A DNA stretch of 64,000 bases from Marinospirillum sp031581385. Its GTDB lineage: Bacteria > Pseudomonadota > Gammaproteobacteria > Pseudomonadales > Halomonadaceae. A program made the position numbers and the translations under genes. The DNA lies in the NCBI RefSeq assembly GCF_044810985.1, contig NZ_CP085242.1, positions 620,001-684,000 on the forward strand, in the 5' to 3' direction. Positions 49,469 to 57,990 of the stretch are shown here, one piece after another; position 1 is the first letter of the stretch; each line of letters opens with the position of its first letter. The notes beneath the pieces are model-generated. The model had not been told where the DNA came from. It saw nothing but the letters and a program-made list of their open reading frames with translations, and ran no database searches.

Positions 49469-50572
49469 ATGGGTCGTCCCCTAGTGGCTGAAATCAATCT
49501 CAAAGCCCTGCGCCACAATTATCAACTGGCACAGCAACAATCTGCAAGCGACCAGGCCATTGCAGTGATCAAGGCAGATGGTTATGGCCATGGTGCGGTG
49601 CAGGTTGCCCAGGCCCTGACCGACCTGGCCCCTGCCTTTGCCGTTGCCTCCCTGGAAGAAGCTGAACAACTGACTGTGGCTGGAATCACTCGACCCATTT
49701 TATTACTGGAAGGTTTTTTCAGTGCCGAGGAACTGCCATTGCTGATCCAGCGTGGCTATCATCTGGTTGTCCATAGCCAGTGGCAACTGGATGTTCTAAA
49801 TCATTACTTTGCAGGCAACCCTGTTTCTGGGGACCAACCCCTGTTGCAAATCTGGCTGAAAGTCGACAGTGGCATGCACCGCCTGGGTTTTGACCCGGAA
49901 CAGGTCGGCGATGTTTACCAGCATCTTATTCAGCAAAACTGGGTAGAGGAAGTGATCCTGACCAGTCATTTTGCCTGTGCCGATGATTTGCACAACCCCT
50001 TCACCCAGCAACAGCTCAATATTATGCAGAGCCTGAAAGAACAGCTGAATGCCACGCTCAGTCTGGCGAACTCACCAGCAACCCTGGGCTGGCCTTCAGC
50101 CTGCGAAGGCTGGCTGCGCCCCGGAATTCTGCTTTACGGTGCCTCGCCTCTCGCCTCAGGCCATCCTCTGGGTGATCAACTGCAGGCAGTGATGACGCTG
50201 AAAAGCCAACTAATCAGTGTGCGTACCATCAAGGCAGGTGAGCAAGTGGGTTATGGTGGCCGCTTTGTTGCTCAACAAACAACCACCATCGGGGTCGTTG
50301 CCTGTGGCTATGGCGATGGTTACCCTCGTCAGGCTGTTGAGGGTACACCAATATTAGTTAACGGTATAAAATGCAATCTGGCCGGCCGGGTCTCCATGGA
50401 CATGCTGACCGTTGATCTGACGCCTGTGCCTGATGCCCAACCGGGTGATCCTGTAGAGCTTTGGGGGCCCAACCTGAGTGTCAATGAGGTTGCCGGTTAC
50501 TGCGATACCATCAGCTACACCCTGCTGACCGGGTTACTGCCCAGAGTCAAACGCCATTACTTTTCATTTTAA
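49469..50572 (+). CDS. alr: Alanine racemase
   Basis: 367-residue PLP enzyme supplying D-alanine for peptidoglycan. The PLP lysine is in 'AVIKADGYGHGAVQVA', the second catalytic base Tyr in 'GEQVGYGGRF', and 'KVDSGMHRLGF' and 'CGYGDGYPRQA' are conserved. TGGAGG six bases before the ATG at 49469 decides this start over one eight codons upstream. Alr is not followed by dadA, suggesting the biosynthetic type. Confidence 0.94.
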   Translation: MGRPLVAEINLKALRHNYQLAQQQSASDQAIAVIKADGYGHGAVQVAQALTDLAPAFAVASLEEAEQLTVAGITRPILLLEGFFSAEELPLLIQRGYHLVVHSQWQLDVLNHYFAGNPVSGDQPLLQIWLKVDSGMHRLGFDPEQVGDVYQHLIQQNWVEEVILTSHFACADDLHNPFTQQQLNIMQSLKEQLNATLSLANSPATLGWPSACEGWLRPGILLYGASPLASGHPLGDQLQAVMTLKSQLISVRTIKAGEQVGYGGRFVAQQTTTIGVVACGYGDGYPRQAVEGTPILVNGIKCNLAGRVSMDMLTVDLTPVPDAQPGDPVELWGPNLSVNEVAGYCDTISYTLLTGLLPRVKRHYFSF

Positions 50573-50584
50573 GGGAATATCAGT

Positions 50585-51487
50585 ATGTCGGAAGCACTGC
50601 CAAGCCTGGGTTTTATAGGCCTGGGACTGATGGGCCAGCCTATTTGCAAACGTCTACTGGATGCCGGTTTTCAGCTTAATATCTGGAATCGCACTCCGGC
50701 CAAGGCCGAAAAACTGGCTACTTATGGAGCACAACAAGTCAGCAGCCCCGCAGAAGTTGTGAAAAGTAGCGAAATTATTGGCCTTTGCGTGACAGACACA
50801 GCGAGTGTTCAGCACTTGCTGAATCAACCCGATGGCCTGCTGGAAGCTTTGCAGCCCGGCCAGCTGATTGTGGACTTTTCCAGCATTGCTCCCCTGGCTA
50901 CACGCCAGTTTGCTGAAGAGGCCAGAAAACGGGGTGCAGACTGGGTCGATGCCCCTGTCTCAGGTGGTGTTCAGGGTGCAAAACTGGGACAGCTCGCCAT
51001 CATGTGCGGGGGCAGCTCCTCCAGCCTGGATCGCTTGCAAGGAGTCTTTTCTCCCCTGGCACGCCAGGTTACCCGGGTGGGTGAAGTAGGCAGTGGCCAG
51101 GTTGCCAAAATCGGCAACCAAATGCTGGTGAGCTGCAATGCTCTGGTCATTGCGGAAATGTTGGCTCTTGCTGAGGCCTCGGGCATTGAGGTTGAACAGT
51201 TACCGGCTGCCTTTGCCGGTGGTTTTGCTGATTCTCTTCCCCTGCAAATCCTGGCACCACGCATGGCTGCAAAGGATTATGCCAACCCCAAATGGACTGT
51301 CAAAACCCTTTTGAAAGACCTGCAGCTGGCCGCTGACCTGGCCAGACAGAATAATCAGGCCACCCCCATGAGCCACCTGGCTGCCCAGCTCATGCAAATG
51401 CAGGCAACCCAGGGACGACTTGAGGAAGATCCGGCCACTCTGGTGGAACTCTACCGTCAAACACCCCAGCCAGGAAAAAACAAATGA
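50585..51487 (+). CDS. NAD(P)-dependent beta-hydroxyacid dehydrogenase (tartronate semialdehyde reductase/GarR-like)
   Basis: 300 residues. The Rossmann motif is 'LGFIGLGLMGQPICKRLLDA', the substrate-binding 'DAPVSGGVQGAKLGQLAIMC', the catalytic Lys region 'VAKIGNQMLVSCNALVIAEM', and a late 'DYANPKWTVKTLLKDLQLAA'. The family includes 2-hydroxy-3-oxopropionate reductase and 3-hydroxyisobutyrate dehydrogenase. The four-base overlap with a hydroxypyruvate isomerase gene favours the glyoxylate/tartronate semialdehyde role. No glyoxylate carboligase (gcl) gene is present in view. Confidence 0.83.
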   Translation: MSEALPSLGFIGLGLMGQPICKRLLDAGFQLNIWNRTPAKAEKLATYGAQQVSSPAEVVKSSEIIGLCVTDTASVQHLLNQPDGLLEALQPGQLIVDFSSIAPLATRQFAEEARKRGADWVDAPVSGGVQGAKLGQLAIMCGGSSSSLDRLQGVFSPLARQVTRVGEVGSGQVAKIGNQMLVSCNALVIAEMLALAEASGIEVEQLPAAFAGGFADSLPLQILAPRMAAKDYANPKWTVKTLLKDLQLAADLARQNNQATPMSHLAAQLMQMQATQGRLEEDPATLVELYRQTPQPGKNK

Positions 51488-52254
51488 AGCTGGCTGCCAA
51501 TATCAGCTTGATGTTTCAGGAGCTCCCCCTGCTGGAACGCATCGCACAGGCCAAAAAACTGGGTTTTCAGGGGATCGAAGTCCAGTTTCCGTATTCGGAA
51601 TCCCCGGATGCCTGGCACGAGGCCTTGCAGAACACGGCAATGCCGCTCATTCTCCTCAACCTGCCTGCTGGAGACTTTATGCAGGGTGGTTTAGGGCTGG
51701 CTTGCCATCCCGACCGGCAGGCGGACTTTGAGGAAGCCCTGGAAGCCAGCCTCCCTTATATAAAGGCCCTCCAGCCCAGAATCGTCAATGTTCTGGCCGG
51801 TCGTCAGGTGCCAGGCTTCAGTCAAGCCGCCTGCTTGAAGCAGTTGGTTGGCAACCTCCAGAAAGTCTGCTCACGCCTGCAAAGTTATGATCTAAAAGTC
51901 ACCTGTGAGCCGATCAATGACCTGGATCAGCCTGGTTATCTGATCCCAAGGGTTCATCACTGGCAACAAATAGCCACCAGGATTGCAGCGGACAACTTTG
52001 CCTTGCAGCTTGATTTATACCATGCCGCCCGTATGCAGGAAGACTTGATTGGCTTGATCCATAAGCACGCGGATCAACTGGCCCATATTCAGTTTGCAGA
52101 TTGTCCAGGACGCAGCCACCCGGGAAGTGGTGACATTGATTGGTGCGGCCTTCACACCGCTGTACAGCAAATCCGCTACTCAGGTTGGCTGGCTGCGGAA
52201 TTTCCAGCTCAAGCAAGCGATGATTTTGGTTGGATGTCGAGATTGGAAGAATAA
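51484..52254 (+). CDS. hyi: Hydroxypyruvate isomerase-family protein
   Basis: 256-residue TIM-barrel protein of the xylose-isomerase-like superfamily. It starts 'MKLAANISLMFQELPLLERI' as in Hyi and has 'GIEVQFPY', 'VTCEPINDLDQPGYLI' and 'HIQFADCPGRSHPGSGDID'. Hyi interconverts hydroxypyruvate and tartronate semialdehyde, the substrate of the overlapping reductase. Its ATG overlaps the previous stop (ATGA). The operon seems to have just these two genes. Confidence 0.88.
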   Translation: MKLAANISLMFQELPLLERIAQAKKLGFQGIEVQFPYSESPDAWHEALQNTAMPLILLNLPAGDFMQGGLGLACHPDRQADFEEALEASLPYIKALQPRIVNVLAGRQVPGFSQAACLKQLVGNLQKVCSRLQSYDLKVTCEPINDLDQPGYLIPRVHHWQQIATRIAADNFALQLDLYHAARMQEDLIGLIHKHADQLAHIQFADCPGRSHPGSGDIDWCGLHTAVQQIRYSGWLAAEFPAQASDDFGWMSRLEE

Positions 52255-52388
52255 CCCCATAAAACCCCGGTCTTTGTATGCAATCTATTACAAGCCACGT
52301 CATCAACTGCGACTGGAAGGAGCTTTCCAAGGTCTCTAATATGGCTATTGAGCATTCGGGTAGGGAGGCCTGACTCAACAGGCTAGAA

Positions 52389-52480
52389 TCTCAACCTGGT
52401 TGAGAAGACTGACAATTAAAGATCTTGAGTGATTCTCAAGATCCAGGTCTGCGCCCCGCTTCGGCGGGGCGTTTCGCTTT
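52389..52480 (+). terminator. Three consecutive hairpins between hyi and grxA, the last terminator-like
   Basis: TCTCAAC-ctg-GTTGAGA (52389-52405), GATCTTGAG-tgatt-CTCAAGATC (52421-52443) and GCCCCGC-ttcg-GCGGGGC (52453-52470) followed by GTTTCGCTTT. The first two stems share TTGAG/CTCAA and could pair alternatively. The rest of 52255-52611 shows no gene. It may end the hyi transcript or form a small RNA. Confidence 0.55.
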
Positions 52481-52611
52481 CTGAAGCACCCTCTTCTTCC
52501 AACTTTGCATAGTGCTGAACAATCACAGGCGTAGCTTTTTTAGATTGGAAATCTTCTGCCAAGTAGGGGAAGATAGCGCCATCTGAAACTGAAAATGGAT
52601 CGAGGTAAATA

Positions 52612-52866
52612 ATGCATATTGTGATTTTTGGTCGCCCAGGCTGCCCTTTTTGTGTTCGTGCCAAAGACCTGGCTGAAAAACTGGAGGCCTCTCAGGGTGC
52701 CAGCTATCGTTACATTGATATCCATGAAGAAGGCATCACCAAGGCTGATATGGAAAAAACCATCGGCAAGCCGGTTGAAACAGTTCCACAAGTTTTCATT
52801 GATAAACAGCATATTGGCGGCTACACCGAAATGGAAGCCTACGCCAGGAATGAAAACCTGATTTAA
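52612..52866 (+). CDS. grxA: Glutaredoxin 1-type dithiol glutaredoxin
   Basis: 84 residues, close in length and sequence to Escherichia coli Grx1: 'VIFGRPGCPFCVRAKDLAEK' with redox motif CPFC instead of CPYC, 'GITKADMEKTIGKPVETVPQ', and 'QHIGGYTEMEAY'. It reduces ribonucleotide reductase and mixed disulfides using glutathione kept reduced by Gor. A terminator follows. Confidence 0.94.
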   Translation: MHIVIFGRPGCPFCVRAKDLAEKLEASQGASYRYIDIHEEGITKADMEKTIGKPVETVPQVFIDKQHIGGYTEMEAYARNENLI

Positions 52867-52890
52867 ACCAGAGCTGCAACCCGATTTTAC

Positions 52891-52927
52891 AAAAGCCCTC
52901 GGCCCGACACTGGCTGAGGGCTTTTTT
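52891..52927 (+). terminator. Intrinsic terminator after grxA
   Basis: AAAAGCCCTC (52891-52900) pairs with GAGGGCTTTT (52916-52925); the stem extends with GGCC/GGCT bases and a T-run follows. It separates grxA from rlmJ. Confidence 0.9.
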
Positions 52928-52966
52928 CTGGTAAACTGGCGGCTCACTTCATACTGGAAACCACCC

Positions 52967-53803
52967 ATGCTCAGTTATCGCCACAGCTTTCATGCTGGCA
53001 ACTTTGCAGATCTGCTCAAACACATCACCCTGGTCTATCTGCTGGACTACCTGAATAAAAAGGACAAACCCTACTGCTACCTGGATACTCATTCCGGTGC
53101 CGGGCTTTATGATCTGACCTCTTCCCATGCAGCGAAAACCAACGAATTCTCTGAAGGCATCGCCCGCTTTGCCCAGGCGTCGCTTGAGCAGCCACAATTA
53201 CAGCGTTACTGGCAGCTCATCAAAAAAATCAACTCAGGAACACAGCTTCGGCTTTACCCCGGCTCACCCCAGCTGGCCAGTTTGCTACTGCGACCAACGG
53301 ATCGCCTGCTACTCAATGAATTGCATTCAACCGATCACAAGCACCTGGTTGCACTGCTCAGCCAGGACAAACGCTGTCTGATCAAGCAGGAAGATGCCTT
53401 TGCTGTCTTGAAGGCCTCATTACCCCCCAAAGAAAAGCGGGGCCTGGTTTTTATTGACCCTTCCTATGAAAAAAAGGATGACTATCAAAAGCTGATACAG
53501 GCCCTGGTTTCAGCCCACAAGCGCTTTGCTACCGGCGTCTATGCAATCTGGTATCCTGTTATCAGCCGCCAGGATACGGAAGCCTGGATTCAAAAACTGG
53601 TTGCTACAGGCCTCCCCAAACTGATGAGAATCGAGCACTGTCCGTATCCAGACACCAGCGGACAAGGTATGACCGGCAGTGGCATGCTCATTATCAACCC
53701 TCCATACACTCTGGCTGAAGACTTCAAAAAGCTTCTAAAAGAGCTGGAATTCATTCTTCGTCAGGGAACACCGGGTAAAATTCGAGCTGAGTCCTTAAGT
53801 TAA
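52967..53803 (+). CDS. rlmJ: 23S rRNA (adenine-2030-N6) methyltransferase
   Basis: 278 residues. 'MLSYRHSFHAGNFADLLKHI' at the start, 'YLDTHSGAGLYDL' (SAM motif) and 'GLVFIDPSYEKKDDY' (catalytic DPSY-type motif IV) identify RlmJ, which modifies A2030 of 23S rRNA. It stands alone between two hairpins. Confidence 0.94.
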   Translation: MLSYRHSFHAGNFADLLKHITLVYLLDYLNKKDKPYCYLDTHSGAGLYDLTSSHAAKTNEFSEGIARFAQASLEQPQLQRYWQLIKKINSGTQLRLYPGSPQLASLLLRPTDRLLLNELHSTDHKHLVALLSQDKRCLIKQEDAFAVLKASLPPKEKRGLVFIDPSYEKKDDYQKLIQALVSAHKRFATGVYAIWYPVISRQDTEAWIQKLVATGLPKLMRIEHCPYPDTSGQGMTGSGMLIINPPYTLAEDFKKLLKELEFILRQGTPGKIRAESLS

Positions 53804-53820
53804 CCAGAAGACTATTAGAC

Positions 53821-53841
53821 TTTTTGTGCATCGCACAAAAA
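53821..53841. repeat. Inverted repeat after rlmJ
   Basis: TTTTTGTGC-atc-GCACAAAAA, a 9-bp perfect stem 18 bp after the rlmJ stop. The T tract is inside the stem and not after it, so it is not a typical terminator. Confidence 0.5.
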
Positions 53842-53947
53842 ACTTCTTCCCTTTAAAGTAAATTCTGGTTAAGGTGAGTTACAGCAGTAAAGACTCATCT
53901 GCTTTGCGCTTTTTTTTGCGCCCCTTAAGTCACTCGAGGAAAATACT

Positions 53948-54127
53948 ATGTCCAGACCTTCTTATGTTGCCACAGCCGGTGGCTTCTGCATGGCTGGCAG
54001 TAGTCGCCCTTCTGCACCTGTCGATACCGCTGCAGAAGCTGCTGTTACCTCCGTCACGGCCAATAATGCCAAACCGGCTAAACCTGCCTTGAGCAGCAAG
54101 CCTACTGCCCCTGCAAACTTGAAATAG
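53948..54127 (+). CDS. Small uncharacterised protein (59 aa), Ala/Pro/Ser-rich
   Basis: The ATG at 53948 has a GAGGA site seven bases before it. The product starts MSRPSYVATAGGFCMAGSSR and continues as an Ala/Lys/Pro/Ser-rich, probably disordered tail ending APANLK. No family is recognised and no clear membrane helix is present. The stop lies one base before the convergent umuC end. Coding status rests on the ribosome-binding site and the clean frame. Confidence 0.5.
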   Translation: MSRPSYVATAGGFCMAGSSRPSAPVDTAAEAAVTSVTANNAKPAKPALSSKPTAPANLK

Positions 54128-54128
54128 C

Positions 54129-55445
54129 CTACCTTGCCACCACCTGCGGCAACTCCTGCCAGCAGGTGGTGTAGGCAGGCGAACGCCTTTCCTGTTTAGC
54201 CTTCCAACCCACTTCTTTACGACCCACCCCTAAAGTCAGGCTACCCCGACCCTGCTGTTGATTCACCTGATCCATTACCTGCATCAGTCGCTCACTGCGC
54301 AATCGGTTTGAACGCCTGTTTTCGGTTTCCAGCACGGAAAGCTGCTGCTGGGACTGATCGACCAGCTCCATCAATAAAACACCAGCCTTGTGGTAGGCAT
54401 AGCCTTCACGCCAGAGCCGACGCAGAAGCTTGCGTGCGACCCCCAGCATTTCACTAGTATCGGCTGTAGGCTGTTCAAATTCAAAAACCAGAGCATCACT
54501 GTGCTGTGGAAGGTCGGATCGAAACGGATTGGTGCGCAAAAAGACACTCAGGCTTTTGGCCAGACTTTTCTGATCCCGCAGTTTTTCAGCTGCCCGCTGA
54601 ACATGATGCCTTAAAGCATCCAGAATTTCCTGCTGATCACTGGAAGCCGTACCCAAGCTGCGGGATACTCTGAGCTGCTTTTTAGGCTGTTCAGACTGCT
54701 GGTGGTCACGACATCTCTGGCCCCGCAATTCCATCTGCACTCTGGCCAGAGTAATGGAAAAGCGTTTTTTAATCAGTTCCTGAGGTGCTTCTCGCAATTG
54801 CCAGGCCGTCACTATCCCAAAGCTTTCCAGGCGACCCACCAGGCGCTTACCGACGCCCCAAACCTGACCAACCGGCGTTTCTTCCAGCAATTTGCGTGTG
54901 GTGTCTGAGCTGGCATCCAGAACTTCAACCTGTGGCCCTTTCTTCTGTTTGGCCACACGGTTAGCCAGCTTGGCCAGGGTGCGGGTTGGAGCTATCCCAA
55001 CCCCCACGGGCAGGTGTACTTCCTGAGCAATGGCGGCTTCAATTTGCCTTCCCTGCTCCAGTAGGCCCTCCTTGAAAAAGCCGGAGAGTTCAACAAAGGA
55101 CTCATCAATCGAGTAGGGTTCCACCTGGTCGGAAAAACGCCCCAAAACATCATTCACACGACGATTCATATCCGCATAGAGAGTAAAGTTGGAGCTGAGC
55201 AAAACAATGCGATGACGCCGAATCAGGTGGCGAATCTTATGCGTCGGGCTGCCCATTGCCACGCCCAAAGCCTTTAGCTCATCACTGCGGGCGATAATGC
55301 AGCCATCATTGTTGGACATCACTCCCACAGGGCGACCCAGCAGGCGAGGTGAGAAGGCTCTTTCACAGCTGACATAAAAATTACTGCCATCCACCAAAGC
55401 CACCCATTGATTGGACTTCAATTCACTGACGGACAAAGAACTCAT
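54129..55445 (-). CDS. umuC: DNA polymerase V catalytic subunit UmuC
   Basis: 438-residue Y-family polymerase for translesion synthesis. The catalytic carboxylates are in 'VALVDGSNFYVSCERAF' and 'EPYSIDESFVELSG'. The thumb/little-finger region and the C-terminal DUF4113 tail ('RLMQVMDQVNQQQGRGSLTL', 'RRSPAYTTCWQELP') complete a full-length protein. The start is preceded by a LexA-like box. No umuD is adjacent; the only umuD homologue in view, at 2712-3143, lacks the self-cleavage dyad. Confidence 0.94.
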   Translation of the reverse strand: MSSLSVSELKSNQWVALVDGSNFYVSCERAFSPRLLGRPVGVMSNNDGCIIARSDELKALGVAMGSPTHKIRHLIRRHRIVLLSSNFTLYADMNRRVNDVLGRFSDQVEPYSIDESFVELSGFFKEGLLEQGRQIEAAIAQEVHLPVGVGIAPTRTLAKLANRVAKQKKGPQVEVLDASSDTTRKLLEETPVGQVWGVGKRLVGRLESFGIVTAWQLREAPQELIKKRFSITLARVQMELRGQRCRDHQQSEQPKKQLRVSRSLGTASSDQQEILDALRHHVQRAAEKLRDQKSLAKSLSVFLRTNPFRSDLPQHSDALVFEFEQPTADTSEMLGVARKLLRRLWREGYAYHKAGVLLMELVDQSQQQLSVLETENRRSNRLRSERLMQVMDQVNQQQGRGSLTLGVGRKEVGWKAKQERRSPAYTTCWQELPQVVAR

Positions 55446-55459
55446 AAAAACCTCGATAA

Positions 55460-55475
55460 CATGATTTTTATACAG
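55460..55475 (-). promoter_or_regulatory. LexA-like box upstream of umuC
   Basis: On the minus strand CTGTATAAAAATCATG, 15 bp before the umuC ATG. The CTGT half-site and AT-rich centre match the SOS consensus; the other half reads CATG instead of ACAG, so the site is one half strong. Confidence 0.5.
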
Positions 55476-55586
55476 TATAGGTTTTCATCCAGTGTTTGTG
55501 TCAAGTGAAAATCAGCTTTTTTTGTGCCTGAAAGCTTTCTGGGCTAAGCTGCCGCCTTTATTTTTCAATGCCTGACAGGATGCTTT

Positions 55587-56945
55587 GTGCAAAAACCCAG
55601 CCCCCAACTGCTCCATCAACAATCCGGCCCCTTCTTTCTGGCTCTGGGTGGAGCCGGTGAAATTGGTGCCAATCTTTATATTTACGGTTGCCAGGGTTAC
55701 TGGATTGCCGTCGACTGCGGTCAAGGATTCCGCTCAACACCAAGCGGTGAAACACAAACCGTGGTTCCTAATATCCAGGCACTTGAAGATAACGGTATAA
55801 AAATTCAAGCTCTGCTAATCACCCACTCCCATGAAGACCACATCGGTGCCCTGCCCTGGCTATGGAAACGCTTGAATTGCCCAGTGTACGCAAGCCCCTT
55901 TGCAGCAGGTTTGATTGAAAAACGGGTTGACCTCGGTAACAGCAAGTTGCAAATGCACCAGATTCAGCCCTTGAAACCCTATTCATTCGGCCCCTTTCAA
56001 GCCGAGTGGATTCCTGTCACCCACTCCATCCCCGAAGCCCACGGCATTTATTTGCAAGCCGGTGGACGCAAGCTTTACCACACCGGTGACTGGAAGCTGG
56101 ATCCCAACCCGGTGGTTGGCCATCTCACGGCTATCAAGCGCCTTCAGGAAATCGGTAATAACGGGCTGGATCTGGTGATCGGGGATTCCACCAATGCACC
56201 CAACCCGGGCCACAGCGAATCCGAACTGCAAGTCCAGGAGGGCTTGCACCGGCTCATCAGCCCCCTGCCTGGCCGTGTACTGGTGACCTGTTTTGCCAGC
56301 AATGTCGCCAGACTCAGCAGCCTGGGCACCCTTGCCCGGAAGACTGGACGCCATTTGACGCTGTTAGGGCGCAGCATGGAGCGCATTCATGGTCTGGCTA
56401 AAAGCTTGGATTATTTACCGAACTTCCCCACTCTGATACCCCCTCGGGATATTGGCTACCTGCCTCGCCATGAGCAAATGATTGTCTGTACCGGCAGCCA
56501 GGGTGAACCCAAGGCTGCCCTGGCACGACTGGCTCAGGGTTCACACCGCCAGCTGGAACTGGAAGAAGGTGACCGGGTCGTGTTTTCCTCCAAGACCATT
56601 CCCGGCAATGAAGAAGCCGTTGAGCGCCTGCATGCACAGCTCAAACACAGAGGCGTTGAACTGCTGACCTCGGATCATGGGCTGATACATGCCTCCGGTC
56701 ATCCTGCTCAGGATGAAATCAGGCAGCTTTACAGCTGGCTGAAGCCCAAGCACCTACTGGCCATGCACGGTGAATACCGGCACCAGGCTGAACACTGTGA
56801 GCTGGCCAAGGCACTGGATATAAGCGCACGAGTGCCTTTTGAAGGGGAGATCTATGACCTTTCTGCCCTGCCCAGACTGGCCGCCAAGGTCACCAGTGGC
56901 CGCTGGCTGGTCGACAACAATCAGCTTGTAGCCCTTGAAAATTGA
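55587..56945 (+). CDS. RNase J-like metallo-beta-lactamase-fold ribonuclease
   Basis: 452 residues from a GTG with AGGA upstream. The beta-lactamase and beta-CASP residues of the RNase J group are present: 'LLITHSHEDHIGALPWL' (HxHxDH), 'PVTHSIPEAHG', 'HTGDWKLD', 'IGDSTNAPNPGHSESE', 'HASGHPAQDE' and 'AMHGEYRH'. It is shorter than classical RNase J (about 550), apparently lacking part of the C-terminal domain. RNase J-like proteins are less common in gammaproteobacteria that rely on RNase E; its target is unknown. It is followed by the tRNA-Ser gene. Confidence 0.85.
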   Translation: MQKPSPQLLHQQSGPFFLALGGAGEIGANLYIYGCQGYWIAVDCGQGFRSTPSGETQTVVPNIQALEDNGIKIQALLITHSHEDHIGALPWLWKRLNCPVYASPFAAGLIEKRVDLGNSKLQMHQIQPLKPYSFGPFQAEWIPVTHSIPEAHGIYLQAGGRKLYHTGDWKLDPNPVVGHLTAIKRLQEIGNNGLDLVIGDSTNAPNPGHSESELQVQEGLHRLISPLPGRVLVTCFASNVARLSSLGTLARKTGRHLTLLGRSMERIHGLAKSLDYLPNFPTLIPPRDIGYLPRHEQMIVCTGSQGEPKAALARLAQGSHRQLELEEGDRVVFSSKTIPGNEEAVERLHAQLKHRGVELLTSDHGLIHASGHPAQDEIRQLYSWLKPKHLLAMHGEYRHQAEHCELAKALDISARVPFEGEIYDLSALPRLAAKVTSGRWLVDNNQLVALEN

Positions 56946-56996
56946 GCTAAGCTCTTGAGTTGCTGGCGGTTTCAGAAAAAAACTTATAAAAAGTGA

Positions 56997-57024
56997 TTGA
57001 CAGTAAACAGCGAGCTGATAAGAT
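56997..57024 (+). promoter_or_regulatory. Promoter of tRNA-Ser
   Basis: TTGACA (56997-57002) and TAAGAT (57019-57024) with a 16-bp spacer, starting transcription a few bases before the tRNA. Confidence 0.75.
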
Positions 57025-57036
57025 ACGCGCCGTGTT

Positions 57037-57126
57037 GGAGGGTTGGCTGAGTGGTCGAAAGCATCGGTCTTGAAAACCGACGAGGGTGAGAGCCCTCCCA
57101 GGGTTCGAATCCCTGGCCCTCCACCA
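57037..57126 (+). tRNA. tRNA-Ser (anticodon TGA)
   Basis: A 90-nt class II tRNA with encoded CCA, acceptor GGAGGGT/GCCCTCC, anticodon loop CTTGAAA in a TCGGT/ACCGA stem (TGA, decoding TCA), a long variable arm and T-arm CAGGGTTCGAATCCCTG. Its 3' side borders the defence-gene region, the usual place for island integration. Confidence 0.95.
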
Positions 57127-57140
57127 AGAATTCAGCAATC

Positions 57141-57164
57141 AAGCGCCCTGCGGGGCGCTTTTTT
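57141..57164 (+). terminator. Intrinsic terminator after tRNA-Ser
   Basis: AAGCGCCC-tgcg-GGGCGCTT followed by TTTT, 14 bp after the tRNA. A tandem 12-mer follows (CCCACCCAAAAT at 57171, CCCATCCAAAAT at 57183). No gene was seen from 57165 to 57270. Confidence 0.9.
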
Positions 57165-57270
57165 GTTTATCCCACCCAAAATCCCATCCAAAATGCACAA
57201 TCATATAAACGCCTCTTTGCTGAAAGTACGAAGACAATCCCTCGCCGGAATTTTGGCTTAAAAAACCGGC

Positions 57271-57990
57271 CTACAAACTCAATCTCACCGCATTGGCCTT
57301 CAGCCACTCCCTGCATTCCTGGTAATCGGGCATAACCCGCGCGACTTCCTGCCAGAATTCGGGGGAGTGGTCGTGACGGATCAGGTGGCAAAGCTCATGG
57401 ATGACGACATAATCCACCATTCGGTTGGGTGCCAGGAAGATTTGCCAGTTGAATTCCAGATCCCCCTTGGTGGTGCAGCTCCCCCAGCGGGATTTGAAGG
57501 TTTTGATTCCTACACTTCCTGGCTCCACGCCAACCTTGGGTGCAAAACGTGCCACTTTTTCCTTGAGCTTTTGCTGAGCCTGGCGTTTATACCAGCGCAC
57601 CAGGGCGTTACGCACCATGTGAGGCTGCTTATCGTCATTGGGCAAGGCCACCAGCAAGCGTCCATTCAGGAGCTTTACAGGCGCAAAGGGGCCACGTATG
57701 ACTTTCAGACGGTAGTTGCGCCCCAGGTAGGGAAAAGCTTCTCCTGAGACAAATTGGCGGCTACTGGCAGGCGATTGCTCTTGTTGCAGTGCCATTTTTT
57801 CTTTGATCCAGCGGCGTTTGCTGGCCAACAGTTGATCAATCTTTTCCAATGAGGTGTCAACGGGCACCACAAGGGTCACCGCCCCTTCTTCCACGCGAAT
57901 ATCGGCTGATTTGCGTCGATGAGTACGGATGACTTCAACGATAAAGCCCTGGCCGTCACGGTATTCTGCTTCGGGAGTCATGGCGTTCAT
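57271..57990 (-). CDS. YgjP-like M48-type metallopeptidase (SprT-related DUF45)
   Basis: 239 residues. The zinc peptidase motif HELCH is in 'VDYVVIHELCHLIRHDHSPE', preceded by 'KSRWGSCTTKGDLEFNW', the family signature. Genes of this family often follow hsdR in type I restriction operons, where their role is not settled. The start overlaps the hsdR stop by four bases (ATGA). It is the gene of the island nearest tRNA-Ser. Confidence 0.88.
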   Translation of the reverse strand: MNAMTPEAEYRDGQGFIVEVIRTHRRKSADIRVEEGAVTLVVPVDTSLEKIDQLLASKRRWIKEKMALQQEQSPASSRQFVSGEAFPYLGRNYRLKVIRGPFAPVKLLNGRLLVALPNDDKQPHMVRNALVRWYKRQAQQKLKEKVARFAPKVGVEPGSVGIKTFKSRWGSCTTKGDLEFNWQIFLAPNRMVDYVVIHELCHLIRHDHSPEFWQEVARVMPDYQECREWLKANAVRLSL

